Of a DNA stretch of 64,000 nt, positions 44,355 to 53,105 are shown in pieces. The translations under genes were made by a program, and so were the position numbers. The stretch is from Sedimentitalea nanhaiensis DSM 24252. Its GTDB lineage: Bacteria > Pseudomonadota > Alphaproteobacteria > Rhodobacterales > Rhodobacteraceae. The DNA lies in NCBI RefSeq assembly GCF_000473225.1, contig NZ_KI421509.1, positions 605,470 through 669,469 on the forward strand, written 5' to 3'. Positions within the stretch are counted from its first letter, which is position 1. Every line of letters begins with the position of its first letter. Below the pieces are notes generated by a model, which searched no databases, was not told the origin of the DNA, and saw only the letters and a list, made by a program, of their open reading frames with translations.

Positions 44355-44383
44355 ACGTTACGAAAGGGTAGGGCTTCGGTCAA
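44355..44383 (-). promoter_or_regulatory. Minus-strand promoter of candidate small RNA B
   Basis: TTGACC, 17 bases, TAACGT on the minus strand: five of six -35 positions and four of six -10 positions fit the sigma-70 consensus with ideal spacing. Confidence 0.55.
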
Positions 44384-44442
44384 CAGGAAACCGGAAATAA
44401 GTTGTGAATCACCTAGGGTTGGTAAATTTTCCGAATCGACTG

Positions 44443-44472
44443 AAAAAAAGGGCCGTACCCGAAGGCACGGCC
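44443..44472 (-). terminator. Strong intrinsic terminator on the minus strand
   Basis: A 9-base-pair stem closed by a TTCG tetraloop, followed on the minus strand by C and TTTTTTT. There is no protein gene on that strand immediately upstream, which is why a small RNA is proposed. Confidence 0.85.
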
Positions 44473-44530
44473 AGTCTGACAGGGAGGAAGTGCCCGCCGA
44501 TCCGCTAAGACCACATTGGCGGGCACAAAT
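44443..44530 (-). ncRNA. Candidate small RNA A (minus strand) with anti-Shine-Dalgarno stretch
   Basis: Read on the minus strand: a hairpin with 9-base-pair arms GTGCCCGCC/GGCGGGCAC (44526-44490), then the single-stranded CACTTCCTCCCTGTCAGACT, then a strong terminator at 44472-44443. That terminator is GGCCGTGCC, loop TTCG, GGTACGGCC, C and seven T. A CU-rich anti-SD stretch between two hairpins is the layout of alphaproteobacterial trans-acting small RNAs such as the CcsR/alpha-r14 type. No clear promoter was seen upstream, so processing from a longer transcript is possible. Confidence 0.6.
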
Positions 44531-44599
44531 GACTATGGCAGTCAAAGGTTAAGTTTGTATGGTCCGTACGGTACGGGCAGAGACACGAGGGTAACGATC

Positions 44600-46141
44600 A
44601 TGGACGGCAAGATTTTCATCGGTGGCGGCGGCGTCGAGTATGGCGAAAAACAGGGACTCAGCCTGAAATACGCCAATCGGCACGGGTTGGTCGCAGGGGC
44701 CACCGGGACAGGGAAATCGGTCACCCTGCAGATCCTGGCCGAGGGGTTCAGTGATGCCGGTGTTCCGGTGTTCCTCTCCGACGTCAAAGGCGACCTCTCG
44801 GGATTGGCGAATCCTGGCAGCGCCGCGCACAAACTGAACCAGGCGTTTACAAGCCGCGCGGAGAAAATCGGCTTTGCCGACTTTGGCTATCGCGCCTATC
44901 CGGTCACGTTCTGGGATCTGCTCGGTGAGCAGGGTCATCCGGTGCGTACGACCGTGGCCGAGATGGGGCCGCTGTTGCTGGCCCGCCTGCTGGAGCTGTC
45001 CGAGGCGCAAGAAGGTATTCTGAACATCGCCTTTCGCCTGGCCGACGAAGAGGGGCTGCCCCTGCTGGATTTAAAGGACCTGCAGGCGCTGCTGGTCTGG
45101 ATCGGCAAAAACCGGGCCGATCTGTCGCTGCGCTATGGCAATGTCTCTACCGCCTCGATCGGCGCGATCCAGCGCCGCCTGCTGGTGCTGGAAAATCAGG
45201 GCGGTGCAAACCTGTTCGGTGAACCGGCGCTGGATCTGGCCGACATCATACGCACGGATGCCGATGGGCGCGGCACGATCAACATCTTGGCCGCAGACAA
45301 GCTGATGGGCGCGCCGGGTCTGTATGCCACATTCCTGCTCTGGCTGCTCAGCGAATTGTTCGAGGAACTGCCCGAGGTGGGAGACCCCGACAAACCGAGG
45401 CTGGTGTTCTTTTTCGACGAGGCGCACCTGCTGTTCGACGATGCCCCCAAGGCGCTGGTGGACAAGGTCGAACAGGTGGCGCGGCTGATCCGCTCCAAGG
45501 GGGTCGGGGTATATTTCATTACCCAGAACCCGGCCGATGTGCCTGAGGATATTCTGGGTCAGCTGGGCAACCGCATCCAACATGCCCTGCGCGCCTTTAC
45601 CGCCAAGGACCGCAAGAGCCTGCGTCTGGCCGCCGAAACCTATCGCGAGAACCCGCGTTTTTCCACCGAAGAGGCAATCCGCGAAGTCGGCGTCGGCGAA
45701 GCGGTCACCAGCATGCTGCAGGACAAGGGCGTGCCCGGCGTGGTCGAACGCACGCTGATCCGCCCGCCTTCGTCGCACCTGGGTCCAATCACCGCCGCGG
45801 ACCGCAAGGAGCATCTGGCCGCATCGGACATGGCCGGAAAATATGATCGGCTTCTGGACCGGCAATCCGCCTATGAAATCCTTGCCAAACGCGCCGAACA
45901 GGCTGCGGCGCAGGCAGCCAAAGCCGAGGAAAAGGCCGAGACAATGGAGCCGATGTTTCGCGAATTCAATGCCGGGCGGCGATACTCGGGCACCCGCGTC
46001 ACGCGGTCAACCTCACGCAAAACCAGGCAGACCGAAAGCTTTGGCGAAGCCCTGACCAAGAACGTGATGAAAGAGCTGACCGGCACCACCGGGCGGCGCA
46101 TCGTGCGCGGCATCCTTGGCGGGTTGTTCAAGGGGCGATGA
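44600..46141 (+). CDS. HerA-like ATPase (DUF853 family)
   Basis: The 513-residue P-loop ATPase has Walker A GATGTGKS (33-40), Walker B VFFFDEAHLL near residue 270, the sensor VGVYFITQNPADVPEDILGQ, and a Lys/Glu-rich coiled-coil C-terminus. The family is a stand-alone branch of HerA/FtsK-like translocases; its cell role is uncertain (DNA transport or helicase-like activity is usually assumed). The ATG at 44600 follows ACGAGGG; the longer open frame upstream runs through the RNA A region. No NurA-like nuclease is adjacent, but an EEP protein follows. Confidence 0.88.
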   Translation: MDGKIFIGGGGVEYGEKQGLSLKYANRHGLVAGATGTGKSVTLQILAEGFSDAGVPVFLSDVKGDLSGLANPGSAAHKLNQAFTSRAEKIGFADFGYRAYPVTFWDLLGEQGHPVRTTVAEMGPLLLARLLELSEAQEGILNIAFRLADEEGLPLLDLKDLQALLVWIGKNRADLSLRYGNVSTASIGAIQRRLLVLENQGGANLFGEPALDLADIIRTDADGRGTINILAADKLMGAPGLYATFLLWLLSELFEELPEVGDPDKPRLVFFFDEAHLLFDDAPKALVDKVEQVARLIRSKGVGVYFITQNPADVPEDILGQLGNRIQHALRAFTAKDRKSLRLAAETYRENPRFSTEEAIREVGVGEAVTSMLQDKGVPGVVERTLIRPPSSHLGPITAADRKEHLAASDMAGKYDRLLDRQSAYEILAKRAEQAAAQAAKAEEKAETMEPMFREFNAGRRYSGTRVTRSTSRKTRQTESFGEALTKNVMKELTGTTGRRIVRGILGGLFKGR

Positions 46142-46171
46142 CACAGGGAAATGGCAAAGGAATGAGCGCGG

Positions 46172-47245
46172 ATGTCCCTGTTTGAACTCCTGTTTGCCGC
46201 AGGAGCGATCGTCCTGTGTCTGGTAACCGTGTTGCCGGAGATGCGCGAAACGTCCTGGGTGATCCGGATGTTCGACATCCCGCGTCTGCAGATCTCGGCC
46301 TTGCTTGCGGTGCTTATCCCCCTTGGCGGTCTGCTGGAAAATCCGCCCTATGTGCTGTGGGCGATGCTGGCCGCGGCGCTGGCCTGGCAGATCGCAAAGA
46401 TCCTGCCTTTCACCCCGTTGGGGCACACCGAAATCGCCCTGACGCCGGATGCGCCGGATACGCTGAAAATGCTGGTTTCCAACGTGTTGCTGGAGAACGA
46501 TCAACATGGCGCGCTGGCCGATCTGATCCGCGATGAAGACCCCGATATCGTGTTTCTGATGGAAATCGACGATGTCTGGTCCCGCGCGATGGCCCCGGTC
46601 CTGAGGGACTATCCGCACCGGGTCGATCTGCCCAAAGACAACTACTACGGCCTGACCTTTGCCTCGCGGCTGGACACCCTGGATGCGCGGGCCGTTTACC
46701 TGAGCGATGATGACACACCGGCCTTGTTGGCACGAATGAAATCTCCTTGCGGGCGGGACTTCCATTTTGTCGGCCTGCATCCCCGGCCTCCTATCCCGGG
46801 CAACGACACCGATCTGCGCGATGAACAGATCATCTATTCCGCCAGGTTCGCACGGGACAAGGACGTGCCGGTTATCGCTGCCGGCGATTTCAACGCCGCC
46901 GCCTGGGGGCGTGCGTCGCGGCGGTTCAAATATATCGGCGAATTTCTCGACCCCCGGCGCGGGCGCGGCCTGTTTCCCAGCTTTGATGTCCGCAGCAGAG
47001 TGCTGCGCTGTCCGATCGATCAGATCTACGTCACCCAACAGATCGCCGTGGCCGATTTCCGGCGCGGGCCGGATATCGGGTCAGACCACTTCCCGTTCAT
47101 CGCCACTGTTTCGCTGGATCCGGCCACCGCGCACCGTGCCAACAGGCCGCAAAAACCTCTGTCTGAACCGCTGCGCGAGGAATTGACCCGCAAGACCGAC
47201 GCATACGCCCGGCATCTGGAGCAGATATGCCGATCTGACGACTAG
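46172..47245 (+). CDS. Membrane-anchored endonuclease/exonuclease/phosphatase (EEP) family protein
   Basis: The 357-residue protein has two or three N-terminal membrane segments (MSLFELLFAAGAIVLCLVTV; IPRLQISALLAVLIPLGGLL; YVLWAMLAAALAWQIA) and then the EEP fold: MLVSNVLLEND, EDPDIVFLMEIDD, HFVGLHPRPP, VIAAGDFNAAAWG and GSDHFPFIATVSL. The Asp, Asn and His of the active site are present. Typical substrates are nucleic acids or phosphodiesters; orientation suggests the catalytic domain faces the periplasm. It follows the HerA-like gene by 30 bases and is probably co-transcribed. Confidence 0.85.
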   Translation: MSLFELLFAAGAIVLCLVTVLPEMRETSWVIRMFDIPRLQISALLAVLIPLGGLLENPPYVLWAMLAAALAWQIAKILPFTPLGHTEIALTPDAPDTLKMLVSNVLLENDQHGALADLIRDEDPDIVFLMEIDDVWSRAMAPVLRDYPHRVDLPKDNYYGLTFASRLDTLDARAVYLSDDDTPALLARMKSPCGRDFHFVGLHPRPPIPGNDTDLRDEQIIYSARFARDKDVPVIAAGDFNAAAWGRASRRFKYIGEFLDPRRGRGLFPSFDVRSRVLRCPIDQIYVTQQIAVADFRRGPDIGSDHFPFIATVSLDPATAHRANRPQKPLSEPLREELTRKTDAYARHLEQICRSDD

Positions 47246-47250
47246 AACGC

Positions 47251-47271
47251 CCCCGACACCGGTGTTCGGGG
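47251..47271. terminator. Hairpin between convergent genes
   Basis: CCCCGACACC and GGTGTTCGGGG form a near-perfect palindrome in the 32-base gap between the EEP and livM stops. There is no T-run, so confidence is moderate. Confidence 0.5.
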
Positions 47272-47277
47272 ATCGGA

Positions 47278-48579
47278 TCATTTCTCGGGGATCAAACCGC
47301 GCGGACTGAACCGCAGGACCAGGATCAGCACCAGGCCCATCGTGAACAGCCGCATGTGGGCGGCGCTCTCCAACAGATGCGATTTCAGCCCGCCGTCCGA
47401 CATCCCAGATGTCAGCACTTCCAGCAGGAAGATTCCCATCGGCTCGACCTGCACCCACAGGAACCAGATCAGCATGGCGCCCAGAACCGCGCCAAAATTG
47501 TTGCCCGAGCCGCCAACGATCACCATCACCCAGACCAGAAAAGTAAAGCGCAGCGGCTGATAGGTGCCCGGCGTCAATTGCCCATCCATCGTGGTCATCA
47601 TGGCCCCGGCGATGCCGCAAATCGCACTGCCCAGCACAAACACCTGCAGATGCCGCCTGGTGACATCCTTACCCATCGCTTCGGCCGCGACTTCGTTGTC
47701 GCGAATGGCGCGCATCATGCGTCCCCATGGGCTGTGCAGCGCCTTTTGCGCCATCCACATCAGTACGACCAACACGATCAGAAACAGCGCCGCATAGCCC
47801 AGTTTCACATACAGCGTCGAGGCCGTGACCGGATCCAGACCGAAACCGGCCGCACGTTCCACAAAGGCGGGATCGTTTTGCAGGTCGATTTCAAAGGGCA
47901 GGGGGCGCGGAATACCGACGACATTCTTGACCCCGCGCGACAGCCAGTCCTCGTTCTTGAGCACCGCGATGATGATTTCCGCAATGCCCAGCGTCGCAAT
48001 CGCCAGATAGTCAGAGCGCAGCCCCAGTGCCGTCTTCCCGATCAGCCACGCAGCCCCCGCCGCCAGTAAACCGCCAATCGGCCAGGACAGGATCACCGGC
48101 AAACCCAGACCGCCGAGATACCCGGTGATCGCCGGATCGACCTTTTCAACCGCGTCGACCGACGGATCCAGCACTGCGCGAAAGACGAAGAACCCGATCA
48201 CAACCACCGCCAGCAACGCCAGCGCACGACCCGGACCGGGGCGCATCCGTTTGTGCAGGACCACGGCGGCAATCACTGTACCGGCCCCCAGCAACAGGCC
48301 CAGGATGATGCCTCCACCGCCGGCGGACCAGGCTTCCGGGGTGGGGGGCATCGACACCAGAACGGCGGCCAGACCGCCCAGGGCGACAAACCCCATGACG
48401 CCGATGTTGAACAGACCGGCAAAGCCCCACTGCAGGTTCACGCCGATCGCCATCACCGCCGAGACCAGCCCCATGTTCAGGATCAGCAGCGCCGCGTTCC
48501 AGCTTTGCATGACTCCGGTCAACAGGATCAGACCTCCGACAACGGCAAACAAAAGCGTGTTCTTGACGGTCTCGTTCAT
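47278..48579 (-). CDS. livM: Branched-chain amino acid ABC transporter permease LivM
   Basis: The 433-residue membrane protein has the LivM core (LVSAVMAIGVNLQWGFAGLFNIGVMGF; LRSDYLAIATLGIAEIIIAVL; WGRMMRAIRDNEVAAEAMGK; GIAGAMMTTMDG). It is somewhat longer than typical because of a loop and extra helices around residues 90-165. Its start overlaps the livH stop by 4 bases. It is last in the minus-strand unit. Confidence 0.93.
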   Translation of the reverse strand: MNETVKNTLLFAVVGGLILLTGVMQSWNAALLILNMGLVSAVMAIGVNLQWGFAGLFNIGVMGFVALGGLAAVLVSMPPTPEAWSAGGGGIILGLLLGAGTVIAAVVLHKRMRPGPGRALALLAVVVIGFFVFRAVLDPSVDAVEKVDPAITGYLGGLGLPVILSWPIGGLLAAGAAWLIGKTALGLRSDYLAIATLGIAEIIIAVLKNEDWLSRGVKNVVGIPRPLPFEIDLQNDPAFVERAAGFGLDPVTASTLYVKLGYAALFLIVLVVLMWMAQKALHSPWGRMMRAIRDNEVAAEAMGKDVTRRHLQVFVLGSAICGIAGAMMTTMDGQLTPGTYQPLRFTFLVWVMVIVGGSGNNFGAVLGAMLIWFLWVQVEPMGIFLLEVLTSGMSDGGLKSHLLESAAHMRLFTMGLVLILVLRFSPRGLIPEK

Positions 48580-49589
48580 AGCGATTTCCCCCTGAAGATA
48601 CCGGTGGGACGGAACAGCAGTACGATCAGCAGGATCACAAAGGACACCGCCAGTTTGTAATCCGTGCTCAGCAGCTGCACCAGACTGTCCGGCTCAAACC
48701 TTTCGGGCAGCAGATAGATCGCAATCTTTTTCCAGGCATAGGTAATCGTCACCTCGGAAAAGGCGATGATGAATCCGCCGGCGATGGCCCCCAGCGGATT
48801 GCCAAGCCCACCGACGATGGCGCTGGCAAAGATCGGCAGCAAAAGCTGGAAATAGGTAAAGGGCTTGAACGACTTGTCCAACCCGTACAGAACACCGGCC
48901 ACGGTCGCCAGCGCGGCAACAATCAGCCAAGTATACATCACCACCCGCTCGGGATTGATACCCGACAGCAGCGCCAGATCCTCGTTATCCGAATAGGCCC
49001 GCATCGACTTGCCGGTACGGGTGCGGTTCAGAAACCAGAACAGCAACGCCACAACACCCACGGCGGTGATCACGGTAAGTCCCTGACTGGTCTTGATCGC
49101 CAGACCTTCGTCCAGCCCGGTCATGGTTCTGAAATCCCGCGCCGAGATTATGAACCGCGCACCGTCGTTAAAGTTCTGATCGTTTGGGCCGATAATGAAC
49201 CGCACCAGCCCGTTCATCATGAACATCACACCCATGGACACGATCACCAGTATGACCGGCTTGGCCTTTTGCTCGCGGTAAAACCGGTACACCATCCGAT
49301 CAGTGATCAGCACCAATGCGATACAGCCCAGAATGCCAAAGGGCAGGGCCAACAGCGCGGTCGGCAACGGCCCCAGGCCGATCCCCATCGATTGCATCCA
49401 CCACGTCGCCAGAATGGTCACCATCGCGCCAAACGCCATTGTGTCGCCATGGGCAAAGTTGGAAAATCGCAGGATCCCGTAGATCAGCGTCACCCCCAGC
49501 GCCCCCAGCGCCAACTGACTGCCATAGGACATTGCCGGGATCAGGACGTAATTCGACAGGGCGACAATCGCGTTGAGAAAATCCATCAC
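48576..49589 (-). CDS. livH: Branched-chain amino acid ABC transporter permease LivH
   Basis: The 337-residue permease has the LivH pattern: SYGSQLALGALGVTLIYGIL, RFSNFAHGDTMAFGAMV, MRAYSDNEDLALLSGINPER and LPIFASAIVGGLGNPLGAIA. The start overlaps the stop of the GNAT gene (ATGA at 49586-49589), an unusual interruption of a liv operon. It pairs with LivM. Confidence 0.93.
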   Translation of the reverse strand: MMDFLNAIVALSNYVLIPAMSYGSQLALGALGVTLIYGILRFSNFAHGDTMAFGAMVTILATWWMQSMGIGLGPLPTALLALPFGILGCIALVLITDRMVYRFYREQKAKPVILVIVSMGVMFMMNGLVRFIIGPNDQNFNDGARFIISARDFRTMTGLDEGLAIKTSQGLTVITAVGVVALLFWFLNRTRTGKSMRAYSDNEDLALLSGINPERVVMYTWLIVAALATVAGVLYGLDKSFKPFTYFQLLLPIFASAIVGGLGNPLGAIAGGFIIAFSEVTITYAWKKIAIYLLPERFEPDSLVQLLSTDYKLAVSFVILLIVLLFRPTGIFRGKSL

Positions 49590-50044
49590 AATTCACGCTC
49601 CATGTAGATGCTGTATGGGGCATCTGCAGCATAGTCGCCGAACGCCGCGCAACGCGTGAATCCGTTCCGTTCATAGAGCCGATGCGCTGCATCCAGCCCG
49701 ACGCCGGTTTCAAGCTTGAGCCAAGGCAGGCGCTGCGTCCGGGCCTCTTCAAGTAGTCGGTCCAGCAGTTTGTCTGCAATCCCTTTGCCCCGCGCCGCAG
49801 ACGCCACGAACATCGACTTCACCTCGCCATAAGTTCCGCAGTTTACTAGAGCGGCGCAGCCGACCGTATCGGCATTGGCATCAGCCAGGAAAAACCTGAT
49901 TTCGGGTTGACACAGCGCCTCGATCGAAAGGAAATGATTGGCATCAGCCGGAAAAAGCTCCTGCATCAGGTTATGGCTTGCCTGCAGCAAAGCCTTGGCG
50001 TTCTGTGCCATCGGGTCGCCGAGGTCGACGGAAACATTTGTCAT
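49586..50044 (-). CDS. GNAT-family N-acetyltransferase inside the liv operon
   Basis: The 152-residue protein starts MTNVSVDLGDPMAQNAKALL and has the GNAT acetyl-CoA motif SMFVASAARGKGIADKLLDR plus the C-terminal LYERNGFTRCAAFGDY. GGGAGGG lies 8 bases before the ATG at 50044, and its stop overlaps livH. The family acetylates amines, often amino acids, peptides or proteins. Its coupling between livF and livH suggests a substrate related to the imported compound, but this is inference. Confidence 0.85.
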   Translation of the reverse strand: MTNVSVDLGDPMAQNAKALLQASHNLMQELFPADANHFLSIEALCQPEIRFFLADANADTVGCAALVNCGTYGEVKSMFVASAARGKGIADKLLDRLLEEARTQRLPWLKLETGVGLDAAHRLYERNGFTRCAAFGDYAADAPYSIYMEREL

Positions 50045-50048
50045 CGCC

Positions 50049-50876
50049 TTACCCTCCCAAGAACGATTTTCGCACTTCGGGATCGGCCAGCAGATCCTTG
50101 CCCGTGCCGGAATAGGCGTTGGTACCCTGAACGAGAACATAGCCCTTGTCGGCGATCTCCAGCGCCTGCCGCGCGTTCTGTTCCACCATCAGGATCGGAA
50201 TGCCGGTGCGCGCCACTTCTATGATACGGTCAAACAACTCGTCCATCACGATCGGGCTGACACCGGCGGTGGGCTCGTCCAGCATCAGAACCTTGGGCCG
50301 CGTCATCAGGGCCCGCCCCACCGCAACCTGCTGACGCTGCCCGCCGGACAATTCTCCGGCGGCCTGATTGCGCTTTTCCCTGAGGATCGGGAACAGGTCA
50401 AAGACCTGCGCCATGGTGTCGGAAAAATCGTCGGTGCGAATAAACGCCCCCATCTCCAGATTCTCCTGCACCGTCATCGAGGTAAAGATGTTGCTGGTTT
50501 GCGGCACGAACCCCATGCCCTTGGCCACCCGGTCCTGCGGCGACAGGGCGGTGATGTCCTCGCCGTCCAGCCGCACATGTCCCTGACGCACGTTCAGCAT
50601 GCCGAACACCGCCTTCATCGCGGTGGATTTCCCGGCGCCGTTTGGCCCTACGATCACCGCGATCTCGCCCTGATCCACCGCAATTGTACAGTCATGCAGG
50701 ATGTCCGGCCCCTTGCCATAGCCGCCGGTCATGGCGTCCCCGATCAGGAACGGTCCTCCGGGGGCGGTGACGGCCTTGCCCTTGCGCCGCGCGCCCTCGG
50801 CCGTTCCGCCGCCCTTGGGGTTGGCGATGGACCGGTCCTTGTTGCCCCGGTCGTCCTGATACGGGTTGCCGCTCAT
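50049..50876 (-). CDS. livF: Branched-chain amino acid ABC transporter ATP-binding protein LivF
   Basis: The 275-residue ATPase has Walker A VGPNGAGKST, signature ELSGGQRQQVAVGRAL, Walker B VLMLDEPTAGVSP and the LivF-type ending (GYVLVQGTNAYSGTGKDLLA). An N-terminal extension of about 35 hydrophilic residues (NPYQDDRGNKDRSIANPKGG) precedes the ATPase core. The gap to livG holds a copy of the REP-like repeat. Confidence 0.92.
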   Translation of the reverse strand: MSGNPYQDDRGNKDRSIANPKGGGTAEGARRKGKAVTAPGGPFLIGDAMTGGYGKGPDILHDCTIAVDQGEIAVIVGPNGAGKSTAMKAVFGMLNVRQGHVRLDGEDITALSPQDRVAKGMGFVPQTSNIFTSMTVQENLEMGAFIRTDDFSDTMAQVFDLFPILREKRNQAAGELSGGQRQQVAVGRALMTRPKVLMLDEPTAGVSPIVMDELFDRIIEVARTGIPILMVEQNARQALEIADKGYVLVQGTNAYSGTGKDLLADPEVRKSFLGG

Positions 50877-50892
50877 CGCTTTTCCTCTTGCG

Positions 50893-50944
50893 AAAAATAC
50901 TCCGGGGGAGTCGCCCGGAACGGGCGGCGGGGGCAGCGCCCCCC
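50893..50944 (-). repeat. REP-like palindromic repeat, copy 2
   Basis: Located in the livF-livG gap. It contains AAAATACTCCGGGGGAGTCG followed by CCC, and a GGGGGCAGCGCCCCC hairpin, the inverted-orientation relative of the unit at 20631-20677. Confidence 0.7.
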
Positions 50945-50958
50945 TGTCGGAGATCCGC

Positions 50959-51741
50959 TCATGCGCCCACCTTGTCCTTGTTCTTCAGCCCGGTGCCCAG
51001 ATAGGCCTCGATGACATGTTCGTTGGCCTTGATCTCATCCAGCGTGCCCTGCGCCAGCACCTTGCCCTCGGCCATGCAGATCACCGGATCACACAGCCGA
51101 CCGATGAAATCCATGTCATGTTCAATCACCACAAACGTGTATCCGCGTTCCTGGTTCAACCGGATGATGGCGTCGCCGATGGTGTTCAGCAACGTGCGGT
51201 TCACCCCGGCACCGACCTCATCCAGAAACACGATCCGGGCATCCACCATCATGGTGCGCCCCAGTTCCAGAAGTTTCTTCTGCCCGCCCGAGATTTCACC
51301 GGCCTTCTGGTCGCTCAGATGCTCGATGGTCAGAAACTCCAGCACCTCGTCCGCCTTGGCCCGCAGGGCGCGTTCCTCGTCGGCGATGCGCTTTTGCCCG
51401 AACCAGGTGTTCCACAGGGTTTCGCCAGATTGCCCGCCTGGCACCATCATCAGGTTTTCGCGGCAACTCATCGAGCTGAATTCATGGGCGATCTGAAAGG
51501 TGCGCAGCAGCCCCTTGTGAAACAGATCATGCGGCGGCAATCCGGTGATATCCTCGCCCGCCATGAACACACGTCCGGAGGTAGGTTGAAGAACGCCCGC
51601 TATCACGTTGAATAGAGTGGTTTTTCCGGCGCCATTTGGCCCGATCAACCCGGTGATCGACCCCTCTGCAATCTCAAGGCTCGCGCCGTCGACCGCACGG
51701 AATCCACCAAAATGCTTGTGCACGTCCTGAATGACGATCAT
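50959..51741 (-). CDS. livG: Branched-chain amino acid ABC transporter ATP-binding protein LivG
   Basis: The 260-residue ATPase has Walker A IGPNGAGKTT, signature EISGGQKKLLELGRTM, Walker B IVFLDEVGAGVN and the LivG-type end (HVIEAYLGTGLKNKDKVGA). Its DEVGAG varies from the usual DEPxAG. The ATG at 51741 is preceded by GAGGT; the upstream in-frame start is rejected. Confidence 0.92.
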   Translation of the reverse strand: MIVIQDVHKHFGGFRAVDGASLEIAEGSITGLIGPNGAGKTTLFNVIAGVLQPTSGRVFMAGEDITGLPPHDLFHKGLLRTFQIAHEFSSMSCRENLMMVPGGQSGETLWNTWFGQKRIADEERALRAKADEVLEFLTIEHLSDQKAGEISGGQKKLLELGRTMMVDARIVFLDEVGAGVNRTLLNTIGDAIIRLNQERGYTFVVIEHDMDFIGRLCDPVICMAEGKVLAQGTLDEIKANEHVIEAYLGTGLKNKDKVGA

Positions 51742-51865
51742 CGCACCTCCCCGCCGCGGCTGTGCGGCTATTTCCCCGAGCCGTGTCCGCACGGCTTGTC
51801 GATCCAGATCCGCTTTGCGCGGCTTTTAGGACCCTGTACCGCCTTGGCGCGGCCTTATGTCATGA

Positions 51866-51896
51866 AACAGCCCGGACACCAGCGGTCCGGGCTGTT
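51866..51896 (-). terminator. Hairpin between the binding-protein gene and livG
   Basis: AACAGCCCGGAC / GTCCGGGCTGTT make a 12-base-pair stem with a 7-base loop 22 bases after the binding-protein stop. Partial termination here would give more binding protein than ATPase and permease. Confidence 0.7.
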
Positions 51897-51917
51897 CTGA
51901 TTGATATCAGCGCCGCA

Positions 51918-53105
51918 TCAGCGATAGCCAACCGTTGTCATCGCGCCGTCCTTGAACTCGATTTCGCGATAGTTCCCGGCGCTTTCGCCCGGTTCGATCA
52001 ACTCGACCGCCGAGGCCCCGACAAAATCGACGTCGCCGCCGTCCTTGAGGATCTGCAACGCCTTGGCCAATTCGCCCGGCAGGATCGTCTCGCCCGGTGC
52101 GTTGGCAACCTCCATCACCTTGTCCTTATAGACCTGCGGATCGGTGGACCCGGCCGCCTGCATCGCCAGCAGGATCAGAGCCGCCGCGTCATAGCTTTCC
52201 GGAGCGAACGCGTTGGTCGGGGCAAAGCCCGCCGCTTCGCCGGCCGCCTTGAACTTGGCGCCACCATCGCTGTCATTGCCCGGATGCTGGCCGAACGAGC
52301 CTTCGACCAGATCGCCAAAGTTCTGCTCCAGGGCGTCCGAAACCATGCCATCGGGGAACATGAACGTCTCGAACGCGCCGGTGTCCAGCGATCCGTTGAC
52401 GATGCCCGCACCGCCCTGATCGACGTAGCCCGCAACCACCAGAACCTCGCCACCGGCCGAGGCCAGCGCGCCGACTTCGGCGGAATAGTCCGCCTTGCCA
52501 TCCTCATGCGCGGCATTGATGGTCACCGTGCCGCCGGATTGCTCGAATGCCGACTGGAAACTGTCCGCCAGGCCTTTGCCATAGTCGTTGTTGGTATAGG
52601 TGACCGCCACCTCCTTGATGCCGCGATCGTTCAGGATATCCGCCATGACCTGTCCCTGACGCGCGTCAGAAGGCGAGGTGCGGAAGAACAGACCGTTGTC
52701 CTCGATTGCGGTCAACCCCGGCGATGTCGCCGATGGGCTGATCATCACCATGCCGTTGGGCAGAGCGACGTTCTGCAAGGACGCTGTCGTTTCGCCGGAA
52801 CACATGCCGCCAACGATACCGTTGACCTTGTCGGATGTGATAAGGCGCTCAGCCGAGGCGACCGCCAGGCTGGCGTCGACACAGCCGGTGTCGGCGTTGA
52901 TCGACGACACTGTCGAGGCGCCGTCAAGGAAAACCCCCGAGTCGTTGACCTCGCCAATCGCCAGATTGACCGCAGCGGCCATGTCGGGCGTGATCGATTC
53001 CAGGGGGCCGGTAAAGCCCAGCAGAATGCCCAACTTGACATCCTCGGCGTGAACCGATCCTGCCACAAGCGCCGAGGCTGCGGTGGCCATAAGCAGTTTT
53101 TTCAT
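51918..53105 (-). CDS. Branched-chain amino acid-type ABC transporter substrate-binding protein
   Basis: The 395-residue periplasmic protein begins MKKLLMATAASALVAGSVHA|ED. It has the LivJ/LivK type I fold: KLGILLGFTGPLESITPDMA, NGIVGGMCSGETTASLQNVA, PNGMVMISPSATSPGLT and VAVTYTNNDYGKGLADSFQS. GGGAGA lies before the ATG at 53105. It is the first gene of the unit SBP-livG-livF-GNAT-livH-livM. The ligand may be an amino acid, amide or similar compound. Confidence 0.9.
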   Translation of the reverse strand: MKKLLMATAASALVAGSVHAEDVKLGILLGFTGPLESITPDMAAAVNLAIGEVNDSGVFLDGASTVSSINADTGCVDASLAVASAERLITSDKVNGIVGGMCSGETTASLQNVALPNGMVMISPSATSPGLTAIEDNGLFFRTSPSDARQGQVMADILNDRGIKEVAVTYTNNDYGKGLADSFQSAFEQSGGTVTINAAHEDGKADYSAEVGALASAGGEVLVVAGYVDQGGAGIVNGSLDTGAFETFMFPDGMVSDALEQNFGDLVEGSFGQHPGNDSDGGAKFKAAGEAAGFAPTNAFAPESYDAAALILLAMQAAGSTDPQVYKDKVMEVANAPGETILPGELAKALQILKDGGDVDFVGASAVELIEPGESAGNYREIEFKDGAMTTVGYR

